Assembly (NCBI GenBank): GCA_002205965.3
Contig: NADL03000466.1
Location: 930,001 to 994,000, forward strand
Origin: Kappaphycus alvarezii
Lineage: Eukaryota; Rhodophyta; Florideophyceae; Gigartinales; Solieriaceae
Direction of reading: 5' to 3'
Length of the DNA: 64,000 nucleotides
Position numbers and translations under genes: made by a program. Shown here piece by piece: positions 32,938-44,002 of this stretch; within the stretch, counting starts at the first letter, position 1; every line of letters starts with the position of its first letter. Under the pieces are notes generated by a model. The model saw nothing but the letters and a program-made list of their open reading frames with translations, made no database searches and was not told the DNA's origin.

Positions 32938-34086
32938 ATGGCAGATGTATTTTCCCCGCAGTGAATGAAAACCCTCTTTCTCCCTCATCCTCCTCAACAA
33001 TTCGTTCGCGCGACGAGGTGTTTGGACCGAGTTGGAGATTCGGCGACTGGGCAACCTAGTTGCCGAATGCATTCATGCGCGACGGTATGTCGGCGAAACC
33101 AAGTCTGCATCTGAGGAGCGTGCTGTGATGCAAACTTATATTGTGGCCATGAAGCGCAAGGCCATGCGTGTATTGCATAGGGCAGAGTTGTATGCAAAGA
33201 CTGGATATGCTGCATGGCCAGGTATTGATGGCACCATTTCTGATCCGGTTGTTCTGGCGGAGGAGTATGTAAGGGTGGTGGAAAATTATGAGGGGGTTTG
33301 AGGGAGGAGGAAGGAAGGGTGAGGACGGAAAGGGAGCAGAGGGATGGCAGCGGAGATGGATTAAAGGTGGAGGGCATGGAGGTGGATGGACAGATTGTTG
33401 AGGATTGGGAAAAGCGGACAACGAGGCATATAAGGAGGCTCTGAAGAGGGAGTAGAGATGACGAGAAGCGCAGAGGACAATCGCAATGAGTTGTTGGCAG
33501 AGGAAGGGGTCAGGAGAAGAAAAGGAAAAGCAGAGCAGGGGAGCTCGACTGCTGGCAAGTATTCAAAGGAGGATGAGCAACTAATGGCCAGACATCAGCC
33601 CATTCAAGATGAGCTCACGTCCAATTTGGTAGAGTTGGTGGGACAGTTGAAGGACAGCATCACGGAAAACAGGGACAAGATAGAAAAGGATCGCGACGTT
33701 GTTGATCAGACAGAGGACGCCGTCGGCAAGAATCTGGAGAAAGTCAAAAGCAAAGGGGGGCCTTGACAAAGTACTCAAAAGCTACTTCAGTGTCGTGGTG
33801 GGTTATCTTAATTGCTGCTGTCGTTATTGTCATCGTTTTTATCATGGTTTGTGTTGCTGAAGATACCTTTATGAAGTGTACGGCTAGAATTAATATAGGC
33901 TGCTCTTCGAAACTGGATTTGGATGAACGACTGGCTGGCTGCCATTTTTTCTCTGGTTGTTGTCATGATAGAGCCCCGTCTTTGCTGCAGATGCCACCTT
34001 GGTGTGTTCCATACAGCAGCTTGCTTCCGGTTGGCCTCTACCAAATTGCAATAGTCGCTGTCAAGGGGCATCCCACGCCCCTCTGA
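32938..34086 (+). CDS. USE1: ER SNARE, USE1-like
   Basis: A tail-anchored Qc-type SNARE for Golgi-to-ER retrograde fusion. From ATG 32938 (MADVFSP) similarity to the USE1 family runs through LEIRRLGNLVAECIHARRYV, EERAVMQTYIVAMKRK, then NRNELLAEEGVRRRK, a SNARE-like helix MARHQPIQDELTSNLVELVG...NLEKVK and a C-terminal anchor WWVILIAAVVIVIVFIMV (about 33806-33860). Six one-base gaps break it: 32954-32957 (C run), 33021-33023 (T run), 33292-33296 (G run), near 33426, near 33453, and a G6 run at 33755-33760. Each is mended by one added base. The frame after the anchor runs on to 34086, longer than the family norm, so the true stop may be earlier. Confidence 0.75.
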
Positions 34087-34089
34087 CAA

Positions 34090-34517
34090 AAAAAGGCGAA
34101 CAACAGGTCTATATCAGTAACAAGCAACAAAATTGCTCAAACCAAATCATGACTCGGCATATCTCATCGCGAGGATTGGCAACACTCAACAGCCGTCACC
34201 TATGCAATGCCGCCGAGATTTGGCGTTTCGTCTGAAGCTGAAAAGCCTGCCCTTAGCGAAAGGTAGAATCGACGCGTAGCAGCCCCAGTGACAACTGTAC
34301 CCTTTGATTGACTCTTCCAGATTTTAGCCATCATGTTTCAAAAAAAAGTCGCGAGATGCGACAAATGTTCGGCATTCAGAGTTCCCCCAATTACCTCTCC
34401 GACCTCCGGCTCCCTGCGAATCTCAAAAAAGGTCAAATCGAGACCGATCATTCTTATCGCGCGAGTTATGCACATTCCGCCCTTTATTGAAACCTAATAA
34501 ATGCGCTTCTCTTTCTC
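34090..34517. other. Intergenic between two converging genes
   Basis: 3' regions of the USE1-like (plus) and EGY-like (minus) genes. No further gene seen. Confidence 0.4.
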
Positions 34518-36272
34518 TCAATGATCAATGGGGTTAGACTGACCGAGGATGTCACCAAACTGGTCTGGAAATGGTATCAAAACTAGCAACATTACGAGTA
34601 GCGCACCAATTCCAATTGCAGTTCGAGTGTTATCTGGTTCAATCACCTCATTGAGGCACGGATACTCGCTTTCTCTTTGCAGTACCACACATATCAGACC
34701 CCAAAACAAGAGCAATGGGGAATTTCCCAGCAATGAAGAGAATCCCTGGGCCAACAACGTCAACGCTGTTACTCGACCCGCTACGGCCCGCCCATACAGC
34801 GCCTGAACGATTCGACCACCATCTAATCTTCCAATGGGCATCAAATTAAGCGCATTAGAAAGCAATCCCGTGTACCCGGCGACCGTCAATGGATGAACGG
34901 CAATTGTTGCCTGTTCCCTCATTCCCGGAGGCAGGATGGTATCGGCAATAGAGCCTACCAAAATCGAGGCGTGAAATAACGCCGAAGGTATTTGCGGAAA
35001 CCAGTCTGCAATTTCACCGCTACTCGTGAGAACAAACCCGCGATTAGTGCGGCTACACTGCAAACCGTGCCCGCTAAAGGTCCTGCGACAGCCACATCAA
35101 AGACATCGCTCCGCAGTTTGGGATAGCTCTCGAACGGTGTGATGATGCCATACGTGCCGATCTGTAGACTTGGAATGAAAAAGGGCAAACCAAGCTTCAA
35201 GTCACGCATGCTCGCGACGACTCGATGGGCGGCATCGTGGACCAAGGCCAATATCAGAGTGACAACGGATACCGGTAGCGTCAACAATGCATTTTCGACA
35301 CTCCCCTTGGCGATTTGCGTGATGACCTCTGGGGTAAGCCCAAAGATGCCAATGCCGTAGGAAAAGGTGGTAGCACAGGCGCAAGCGGCGACGATAAAGG
35401 CCAAGACGACAGACAGGGGGTGGTCTGACTCGGGAGAGCCTTTGCAGGTAACGCGACCAGGATGGGGCGTTTATCTGTACCATCGTCTCCCTCCTTGGGG
35501 TCCAGCAATAAAAAGAGGCGCACACGTTCGGAAATACCCTCCTCCTCTGCCAAGTTGTTCAACTCTTTGAGCAACTTGTCTGCAGGCATACGCATGTTTC
35601 CGCGAAAGACGACGCGTTCATCAAACGGAGATCGATCAACTTCGGTAACGAAAAAGTACCCATGCCGCAAAGCTTATCCTTGACAACTTCAATATCTTTC
35701 TCCGACACGCGTGGAAACTCATTGCCCAGCAATTCGGTTAAAGAGGTGGGTAGGACGGGGGCGGGTAGGGAGCCCTTGCTTGACAGCAGCACTGGGGTAG
35801 CGGTAGAATTTGCAGATTGGGTAGGGAATCGTAAGGATTCTTGTCGTCTTCTTTCTTACCGATAGCAAGATTGCGTTCATCATTAATTTCCTTGAGACTC
35901 TTTGCCTTTTCCAGTTCCAGGCGCTTGCGATCTGCGGCGAGTTCGGCACGTTCGAATTCCAAGCGAGCCTTTGCGGCCATTAATTCGAGACGCTCGGCTT
36001 CAAGACGTGCTTTGCGGGCGCGTTCTTTGCGTTGCTCTGGGGAAAGGGGGGGGATGACGGGGGGACTGAGTCGGGGGCATGAGGAATGTTAGGTGGGGTT
36101 TGGGAGGCTGCTTCCTCTTGAGTCACGCAGACGGGATGACGGGGGAAAACGGGACGTTTGGGGACGCGGACAATTGGTATGTGGGACGGTGAGCGGAGGA
36201 GGTGGAGGAGATGGAGGAGGTGAGAAAGGGAAGGGGAGTGGATGGGAGGAAGGCTGGGAGATGAGAATTCAT
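34518..36272 (-). CDS. EGY-like site-2 metalloprotease (M50), plastid
   Basis: Intramembrane protease family of plastid membranes. Proposed start ATG 36272 with a Ser/Pro-rich, transit-like N-terminus; a charged coiled coil (RLELMAAKARLEFERAELAA); then SEKDIEVVKDKLCGMGTF, FFVTEVDRSPFDERVVFRGN, SERVRLFLLLDPKEGDD; and a membrane part with HDAAHR (about 35212-35240) and NLMPIGRLDGGRI, the second metal-binding motif. The usual HExxH is HDAAH here. Breaks: near 36040 and 35800; T5 at 35651-35655; C5 at 35416-35420; near 35028. Each of the last three is mended by one base. Ends at 34518 with several hydrophobic segments. Confidence 0.8.
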
Positions 36273-36692
36273 GATAGATAGAATGTCGGGTGGGGGGGGG
36301 GGAAGGGGGATTGAGGGGGAGGGACAGGACGGTGAATTTGAGGTTGGGAAAAGGCAGGTGCGAAAATGAGGTTTGCGTTTCGGAGGTGAGGGAGATTGTT
36401 ATGCTACCTCCACATCCGACAGGCGAAACGAAGGGGGGATCTTCAACTGCGCCGTACAGTGTACTGTACAGGCAGTACAATACTGTACTTTACTGTACGA
36501 TGCAATGACGACAATGCCCCACATGGAGTACTAATCTTTCCTGTTTTGTTTTTAATTTTCATAGGGTTTTTCGAATGCTGCGACTCCCACCCGCATCTCA
36601 CCAGCCATTGGACTGTTTACGTTTCGAATATCTTCTCAGATTTTCCCCACATTCCCCGTCTTCCCAATATCGTACATCTACTCCCACGTGTG
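36273..36692. other. Intergenic, rich in TACTGTAC-type words
   Basis: Between two minus-strand genes. 36459-36505 packs gtacagtgtactgtacaggc and further tactgtac copies. It may include the promoter of the EGY-like gene. Confidence 0.5.
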
Positions 36693-38299
36693 TTACGTGC
36701 CAAATCCCTTGTAATTACAGCTCCATGCCCAGCTTACAGTGCATACATAAATTTTGATCCACCCGGCTGATCGGATCGCCGTTGTCCATCCTCCCTCCGT
36801 CGCCACGGGCTTTACCTCGCCTCTCTTGGCAACCTTGCCATCTTTGTACTCCTCCGCAACCACTCTCGCTCGATGCAAAAAGCACTCTTCATCGCCACAC
36901 ACCGATTCCACAATCGGATCATTCAAAAGCTCTTCCACAATCCCTTTCATATCTTCATCCACCACATCCCGCAGAGCCCGCTTAAAATCCGCCCGCACCT
37001 TGACCCCGATTCAATCTCACCAGCCGCATCCCCTCCCTCCTTTTCCTGTCTACGCATCAACACAAGTTCTGCAACCCGCGTCCAGTATCGACCCCACCAA
37101 ACACCGTGTACGGTCCATCGCGTACAATTGCCGACACGCTCCGATACACCGCATGCTCCATACTAGTGCTCAATAAACTACGCACAATCAGAAAGAGCAA
37201 CGCAAACGTCTTGGTCGTCGTCACCTTGCTTCGGTCACCAAAGTCGGGGCTGCTGTCCTTGATCCCGTCTTTTTCATCCACCCCCTCTACTTTCAGCGCC
37301 TTACTATCCATAAAACACGCCTCCCACATCACATCAATCACCCGCTCGAAATTCCCTGCCATGACATTCCCACATTCTTCATCCATTTCGCCGCGCGTAA
37401 ATCAGTGTGCCTCGTTCGCTACTCTCAAGAAACGATTCCACGGCACAACGTGTAGCCAATTGGCAGCGCTGGCAGAACCTACCTAGCCCACGCTCCATCA
37501 GATCGTCACCAATGGTCCCCCCCTGCTGCAGCATGTCCGCCACGTCCAGATACAACGCACGTTTCAGGTCCGCCTGTTCCCCCGGCATTGGATCCGCCTT
37601 TAATTCAAAACTTTTCCCTGTCCACACCCTCGCCAAAACGTCAACTCTCGCCACCACACCCCACGCATTGAGCTGCCATCGCGAAACGAGCTAGGTTGCA
37701 GGCTCTGATTGATTGTCCACAACGCACCCAACTCAAGCGAATGCGGCAGATTCACCTGTGCCGCAGCCTCTGCTTGTTTCATCAATTCGGCTTCATGACG
37801 TGCAAGCAGTGCATTTGCACGCAAGGCATGCAGGGCGTATGGCGGCTTGGTATTGGAAACATGGTAGATAATGATGGCAGGGCGATGCCGCGTTGACCAA
37901 ACTTGAAACGGTCGCGCATGATGGCGGTGAGCTCGTTTCGAGTGAGTCGGTTGCGCATTAATCTTCGGACGCGGGGTGCCGCAGTCAGGGTTTCTCGTAC
38001 CTTGCCTGCGACGGGGGCCCAAGGGGCTAACATGAGACCAACGAGCCATCCTTTGGCGCAGTTTCGACTTGCGTGGCTCTGGCTTGTTGGATGATGACGA
38101 TGATCATGAGGATGAGTTGCAGACAGACGAAAATTAGGGCGAGGCGCCAGCCGGCGTAGACTTGGTACTCTGAGCGGTCGGAGCTGCTCTGCCTGCCCGT
38201 TGGATTGGATATGAGTGAGTAGGCTGCGACGATGACCGAGGTGAGCAGTGCGGTTGTTTCAAAGGCACCAAAACCAAGGAAGGTTGGATCATTGTCCAT
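36693..38299 (-). CDS. Unrecognised multi-pass membrane protein, frame broken
   Basis: ATG 38299 begins MDNDPTFLGFGAFETTALLT with a hydrophobic segment, then a second one (WRLALIFVCLQLILMIIVII). Similarity between successive frames is lacking, but the open pieces tile well: RVRRLMRNRLTRNELTAIMR; ALRANALLARHEAELMKQAE; DLKRALYLDVADMLQQGGTI; RFCQRCQLATRC; VMAGNFERVIDVMWEACFMD; a third hydrophobic stretch TFALLFLIVRSLLSTSMEHA; and a final piece ending 36693. Breaks fall near 38030, 37880, 37650, 37380 and 37030. I know no family with this order. Codon-like regularity on this strand and the lack of good frames on the other support a real gene of about 500 residues. Confidence 0.5.
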
Positions 38300-39624
38300 T
38301 TTCTAATGTATGTGCCCGGTGCATGAATTGTGCTGTTGGAGAGTTGGTGGTAAACTTGAAGGGAGATGTTGGGCGAGATGGATGGAAACAAAAAAGAGTG
38401 GTGCTTACACAGCAGAACGGATTGTTGCGGGGTGCAGTTTAAGTGGAAGATTCGGACATGTCGCGCCAAAGTAGGACACAAGCGATGTGACATTGTAATG
38501 GACTTGCTGCGTGTAATTGTTATACGTTGGAGATACTCGCCTCGCCCTCTGAAAGACTCGTACGGCGGTGGGACGAGACACGTGGATAGAAATAAAAAAC
38601 GTTTGGCATCAATGTTGGACTGTTTTGCGAGTGCCAAAGCGTTAGCACATTGTGGCATTGCTGCCCCAGTCAGCAGCAGTGAACAGAAAAGAGGATTTTA
38701 CAGGCGACAGGAGTAAACCTGCGGGTAGTGCTAGAAAAGGGGTGGGCTAATACTGTACATATGAATGGCCGGACGCCACGAGGTGCCCCCAGGGGACGCG
38801 GTAAATTATCGATGTGGCCATTGTGGACCAGATTGCCTCGTTTCAATTCTGTGCGCAGACCTGCGCAATCTCAACAATTCAGATGCGCTCTCAATTACAG
38901 ATACTGTACAGATACCGTATGTATGCTAACCTATTTTTCAATCATTAAAACACCCCAATTTTTTCCCCTGTACAGATATTGTACAGTACAGTAGTGTACT
39001 AGAGCTGTTTTGTCTCAGAATACTGTGTTGTACAGTGTTGTACTAGTGTCGCTACTCACATTTGTGCGCCACAGTAGGGCGCTGAGGCCTGAATTGGGGC
39101 TCGATATTAATTTGGATCGCTAATTTCTCGGCCAGTACCCCCCAACGAAGTGTCCTGTACAGTACAGGAATAAGCATCTTCCCTTCAAGGTACAGTATAA
39201 TAGTTTCGGTGTCATTGGTTTACAGTACATTACAGCAACGCCCGAGATTTACTGGGACAGATTCCGCCATTCAGCCCCGTGTCATAACTTTCAAAAACAT
39301 CACAACGGATACAATTAAATTTGGATGGATTTAATTGCAATACAGTCGTCGCACGTTGCCTGCACATAACGCGCTCCGTTAGCTCAGTGCCCCTCGTTTC
39401 TCGCCGTCACCATGACTCTTGCTGCAGCCTCGTGCCATTCGCTGCCTCATGTCCCGCAATATGTATTCATCATGTCTACTCAAGTGTCGCAGCCCCGCCA
39501 TGTCGTGTGGAATCTGCAGCCGCAGTCACCTTCTGATCGCTCTCATCCAAACCTACCCACATCTCCTTCGGGCCGCACAATTTATTCCCGGCGAACCGAC
39601 GACAATTAAAAAATATCCACCAAG
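38300..39624. other. Intergenic with GTAC-rich words and a repeat relic
   Basis: 38745-39240 holds many tactgtac/gtacagta words. 38921-38970 matches the RT-family end at 21423-21470 (ttcaatcattaaaacacccc). No gene recognised; small plus-strand frames at 39319-39628 overlap the Nudix 3' end. Confidence 0.45.
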
Positions 39625-40400
39625 CTAAAGCCCCTTGCAAAATTCCTCGATTCGTTTCCTCGACGCAAACGCATACGATATGGTAGACAGTGTAAGGCCA
39701 CAACGAATATCTCCATGAATCACCTTTTCGCCAAGCTCATCCAACGTCACCCATTCAACATCCTCAATAACTTCAGCCTCATCCTACGATTACGCACCGC
39801 CCTCGTCCTGTCCACCAAAACCGTATACACAGGAACATCAGTCATGACAATGGCCGTGTTAAAGTTACACCACCCAAGCTGCCACACCTTTTCCACCTCG
39901 AGCCCAATTCCTCCTTCACCTCCCGTGCTGCAGCATCCGCATGCGACTCCCCCTTCTCCGGGAATCCCCGCGGTAATTCCGTCGAATAAAACCCATGCCC
40001 GCTTTCACAGCATTGTCAAACGCCGCACCTCCGGGTTTTGTCGTCGGTACAGCACGCCATTGACGAATCAACGCAATGTTCCCAAGTGAATCCACTGGTA
40101 GTGTTACAGCCCCGGTCGGTTCTGCAATGCCAACGACGTCATATTGTGGACGCCCCTTGCCATCCGATACACCACGTGATAGAACCGACTGTAAGGTGTG
40201 TTGTCCACTAGCAAATCTTCGCATCCCGATGCGTGTGTGGAGTGGCGGACGTTGCCGTGAAAATTCGGATGCAAACTTTGCACCTCACTGAAAAACGCAG
40301 TGTTTGTGGGGAGTTGTGGCTCATTTTGACGTATGTGCTTGTGTGCTAGAGGTCGGGTGCAAGGTGAGGTGCGCCGCTGGTTGACCAGTCTTTTGGGCAA
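39625..40400 (-). CDS. Nudix hydrolase
   Basis: Hydrolyses nucleoside-diphosphate-linked compounds; the ADP-ribose/nucleotide-sugar type is likely from the IRQWRAVP and GFYSTELPRGFPE context. Reading order: TPYSRFYHVV, then YDVVGIAEPTGAVTLPVDSL, NIALIRQWRAV, then the Nudix box G-F-P-E-K-G-E...REVKEELG (39902-39972), which fits GX5EX7REUXEEXGU exactly, then EVIEDVEWVTLDELGEKVIH and a TAG at 39625-39627. Breaks lie near 40165, at the A4 run 39988-39991 (T run on the coding strand), and near 39800. No convincing ATG upstream of 40300; a first exon may be missing. No transit peptide is evident. Confidence 0.75.
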
Positions 40401-43400
40401 TCTCCAAAACTGCTCCTTAAATGATTGTCGCTTCTCATGGGCCCAGCCACTATGCGCTACAGTGCAATTTGGTCTTGGTGCGTCTTACCTGCCTACTCTT
40501 GCGCACTAGAATTGTCATCGTCGGTTCTTGCAGCTTGTTGCTCAGCGCAGCTGTGCCTACCGTATGTCGCAGTGGATGCTATGGCCAATGTGAGAAACAG
40601 TCTATTTTCTGGCATGTGTTTTCATTCCAGAAACCCGCGCATTTCGATGCCAACAATCCTCCCGTTTTGTCATTCATTGCATGCCTTTGTGACAATGTCT
40701 TCCATGGACTTTTAGCAGTCATTTGCCAAATATACCCATGAATTATCAATCGAAGCTGCAAAGTTAAATCTCGACTGTTTGTTGGGAGGAATCGACGCAA
40801 AATACTTCAAATACCAGGCGATTGCGCCATCTACACTATGATATCATTGCTCGACACACCAAGTATATAAAGTCGCTATGATAACTTCATTCAACAACAA
40901 TACGGGGCAAAGCTCACAACTCGCATGTACCACAAGGTTACTCTTGCGTCTTCCAAACTGGACGTTGGACCTGCCAACAAATTCCGCTCGGCATTAACAC
41001 AACTAGTAGGCATTTGTAAACCGTATTTCTACAATGTGCCAACAAGCACTCCTTTCCTACCATCGCTTTATTTACGGAGCTCTCCGGTTTGAAGCCTCTA
41101 GTAACAGCAAGTCAAATCCAAGAGCCTAATAAGATGCCACAGCACCATCTAAACATAAAAATGGATCAACAATTCGCACATTGATCCCGGTCCGACTCCT
41201 GTCCACTCCCACACGTAGCTTCGTGACCTCTCGTTTCTCCTTGAGATAGGACTGGAGTTTTCATGTTTGCATCCGTAAGATTGCCATTGTGCTCTTCCGA
41301 CTCGGATGATACACGTGCTTGCATTTTCTCTCCTTGCCTATCCTCGCAATCAGTTTTTCAAGGCATCTTCGCAGTTTATTGAATAGAATAGACTCCTTAC
41401 CTTTTCCTGATCTCGTTATATTGGGACCATCACGGTCACTATCACTGCAACATCGGTCTCCGCTGCATTGTCTCCAATTTCTTTTCTACACTACTCGCTA
41501 CACAGTGTGGTTAGTTGCATCTTGGATGCAAACACTCTTCATTTTCCACAGACTTTGACATCAATGCTTCGGCTGCGCGAGTTGTCGTGGTGGTGAGGAG
41601 AAAATGCCCCATCGTCCTCTTTGGCGCACCCCTCTGGCAGCCTTTCCACATCTGTACGCTGTAACCAGACGTCGTATTATTTCCGTTACGACACGTCTCT
41701 CTGTTTACTACTGGATGGAAGTTGAATCATTCCTCTTGGTCTATTGTTTCTATGCCTCCCATGTCTACTAGTTTATGCATGTCCATTTCCTTCTCTTCCT
41801 TGCACTCCAGCACTACATTGTTCCAATTCGCAACTGCAGCGTCACCTCTATTGGAAATATCTTAAAGTGAAGTTTAAACGCACTACCCTTTTTCAATTGC
41901 CACACGGATATTTTTTGCATTCTTGTCGTTTTTGTGAGCTTGTGCCATTTCTTTAGCTCCTGCACTCGAGGTACAAAGCAAAGAGTCATTAAGATTGGGT
42001 CGGATCCATCCTTTATCAAACGCTTACAAGGTTTGAATGCTTACTCTTATTCAATGCAGTGGCTACAAAACTAGGGCACTTGTCACTTTGAAAACGAGCG
42101 ATGTCCGAGCGCCCGAGTTGGAACAAATTCTCGCTGATCCTCATTTGATCGCAAAATCTCAGACTCTTTTTGTTGCGCGATCACCAAAGTGCTCACCCAA
42201 TGAAACAACTAAAACCCCTGACGCCATCTTAATTCGATTGACTGATTCATTCGCATTATAATATACGCTGGCTTTACATTCAATGGCTGTGAGAGCCACG
42301 GAGACCTTTTGCCGGGTGCGATCCGTCCTCATGCAAAGACATGCTGCGGCGACGGTTTTATCCAACGCGGTATGCCTTTCGGCTGTCCTCATGCCAGTAC
42401 TGTACGGCAGTCTGCCTTACTCCGTGTCCAATCCTTAGACCTTCCCACCACTGCCCGGAGAAGTAGCCGTTCCACATCTGTAATCAGTAGAGTATCCCAA
42501 AACCTCCCCTATGAAATTTCTGGACAAGCGCTATTGTTGTCATTTTCATAGTCTTCGGTACTACTCTTGTACAATTCGTAGTCTGATCTGTACCATTCCT
42601 CGTACCATCCTGGGTTTCATCAAAAGCCGGCAAGTTATCCACTTTAATTTTCTGGGTGACCTTTTCCTGCTCCCCATTATCGTACATGTAGTAGGTCTTC
42701 CCCAACTTTGGACTGCCGTTGAATTTATAACTACAGTATAATCAAGATTTTTTTTTCATACGAATCATAGTTATCACACCAAAAGACTTTTTGAGAGGAA
42801 AGTAACTTTACATCGTCTTCAATGGAAGAAACCCCTACTGTTTTATCTCTGTTTCGTACAAACGACCTTTCCCCCGGTCAAATGGCGTATCGTCTAAACT
42901 TTTTGTTCTCTCGGACAAAACGTGTTTTTTTAGCTACAACTCGACAACGTTGTCCGAGCATGGTAAAAATGACTCTCTAGAGTAGTAGAGCTATTTTTCC
43001 TATCCTTGCTGCGATGTTTCGATCCCGTACGAACTGTGCGCTTTGGTTTTCCTGAGCAGAGTTGTGCAATCTCCTCGGTATGTTTTCCTTCTTTGCATTC
43101 CTCCAGGGCCAGCATGGTGCCGTATTCTACATGCGACATTGTGATGACAAATATTTGCTCCATCCGTCCGAGCTGTTCAGATTTTGCGCTAGTTTCCCCG
43201 CGAGCTGCAAGCCCCGTTCCTGTACATCTGCAACCAAGATGACAACCCACGTGGACAGGTGTACAAATCTCCTTTGAGAGCAAACAAAAGTTCGCCACGC
43301 GTCCTTAACTTGCAAAAAGGAAATTTCTCGAAAACTATTGGTCAGTGACGCCCTAGGCGCCGCCCGTCGTCGACTAGGGTCAGTCCAGCACAGACAACTA

Positions 43401-43565
43401 CACTGTGCTTCCGCGAGCCATGCTCTACGCCCTTGACCGTCCTTCCCCCAAAATTTCCTCATCCCCGCCTCCTCCCCCCCGCCACTCGCTCGCCGCTCGC
43501 CCACTCGGTTATCCCCGTTCACCTCGTTCCTTGTGATTACTTTAACTCCTTATTCCCTAGTCACC
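40401..43565. other. 3.1-kb gap, one RT relic, no sure gene
   Basis: A plus-strand frame at 40421-40741 and a minus-strand frame at 42930-43298 are open but unrecognised; the second overlaps the RPS23 upstream region. 42282-42510 holds an RT-element fragment (separate entry). 43300-43565 should include the RPS23 promoter. Confidence 0.35.
42282..42510 (+). pseudogene. RT-element tail fragment inside the gene island
   Basis: Plus strand: AVRATETFCRVRSVLMQRHA then AATVLSNAVCLSAVL, the RT-family C-terminal tail, followed at 42487-42510 by a worn terminal motif (gagtatcccaaaacctcccc). Shows that the family also lands between housekeeping genes. Confidence 0.6.
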
Positions 43566-44002
43566 ATGGGAAACGGAAAGCCCGCTGGAATCCAGTGTGC
43601 GCGCAAGTTGCGCACACATCGTCGCGAACAGAAGTGGCATAACAAAAAGTATTCGCGCAAGCATTCCGCTACGGCACTCAAGGCGAATCCATTCGGTGGG
43701 GCGTCGCATGCAAAGGGTATTGTGTTGGAGCGAATCGGCATCGAGGCGAAACAACCAAACTCGGCTATTCGCAAGTCGTGTCGTGTGCAATTGATCAAGA
43801 ATGGTAAGAAGATTGCGGCGTTTGTGCCGGGAGATGGATGCCTCAACTTTGTTGAGGAGAATGATGAGGTGTTGATCTCTGGGTTTGGACGGAGTGGACA
43901 TTCTGTGGGTGATCTGCCAGGTGTTCGGTTTAAGGTTGTCAAGGTTGCCGGGTGTCGTTGTTAGCGTTGTTCAGGAATAAGAAGGAGAAGCCGAGGACGT
44001 AA
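43566..44002 (+). CDS. RPS23: 40S ribosomal protein S23 (uS12)
   Basis: A decoding-centre protein of the cytosolic small subunit. ATG 43566 follows cacc. It shows the family's hallmark blocks: [60 protein letters not shown] (with the PNSA loop) and [20 protein letters not shown]. The frame reaches a premature TAG at 43962, but one more G at 43950-43952 gives [16 protein letters not shown] and TAA at 44000-44002, the expected eukaryotic C-terminus. With that, length is about 145 residues as in other eukaryotes. No intron. Confidence 0.95.

Noticed and set aside
32698..33072. Minus-strand frame of 124 codons
   Set aside because: Shadow of the USE1-like gene start; no ATG context or domain.
31497..33860. 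Short introns as the cause of the frame breaks
   Set aside because: At the break points there is no gt...ag pair with spare residues; similarity resumes at once in the neighbouring frame. True introns (SRP19) are 124-131 bp with clear sites.
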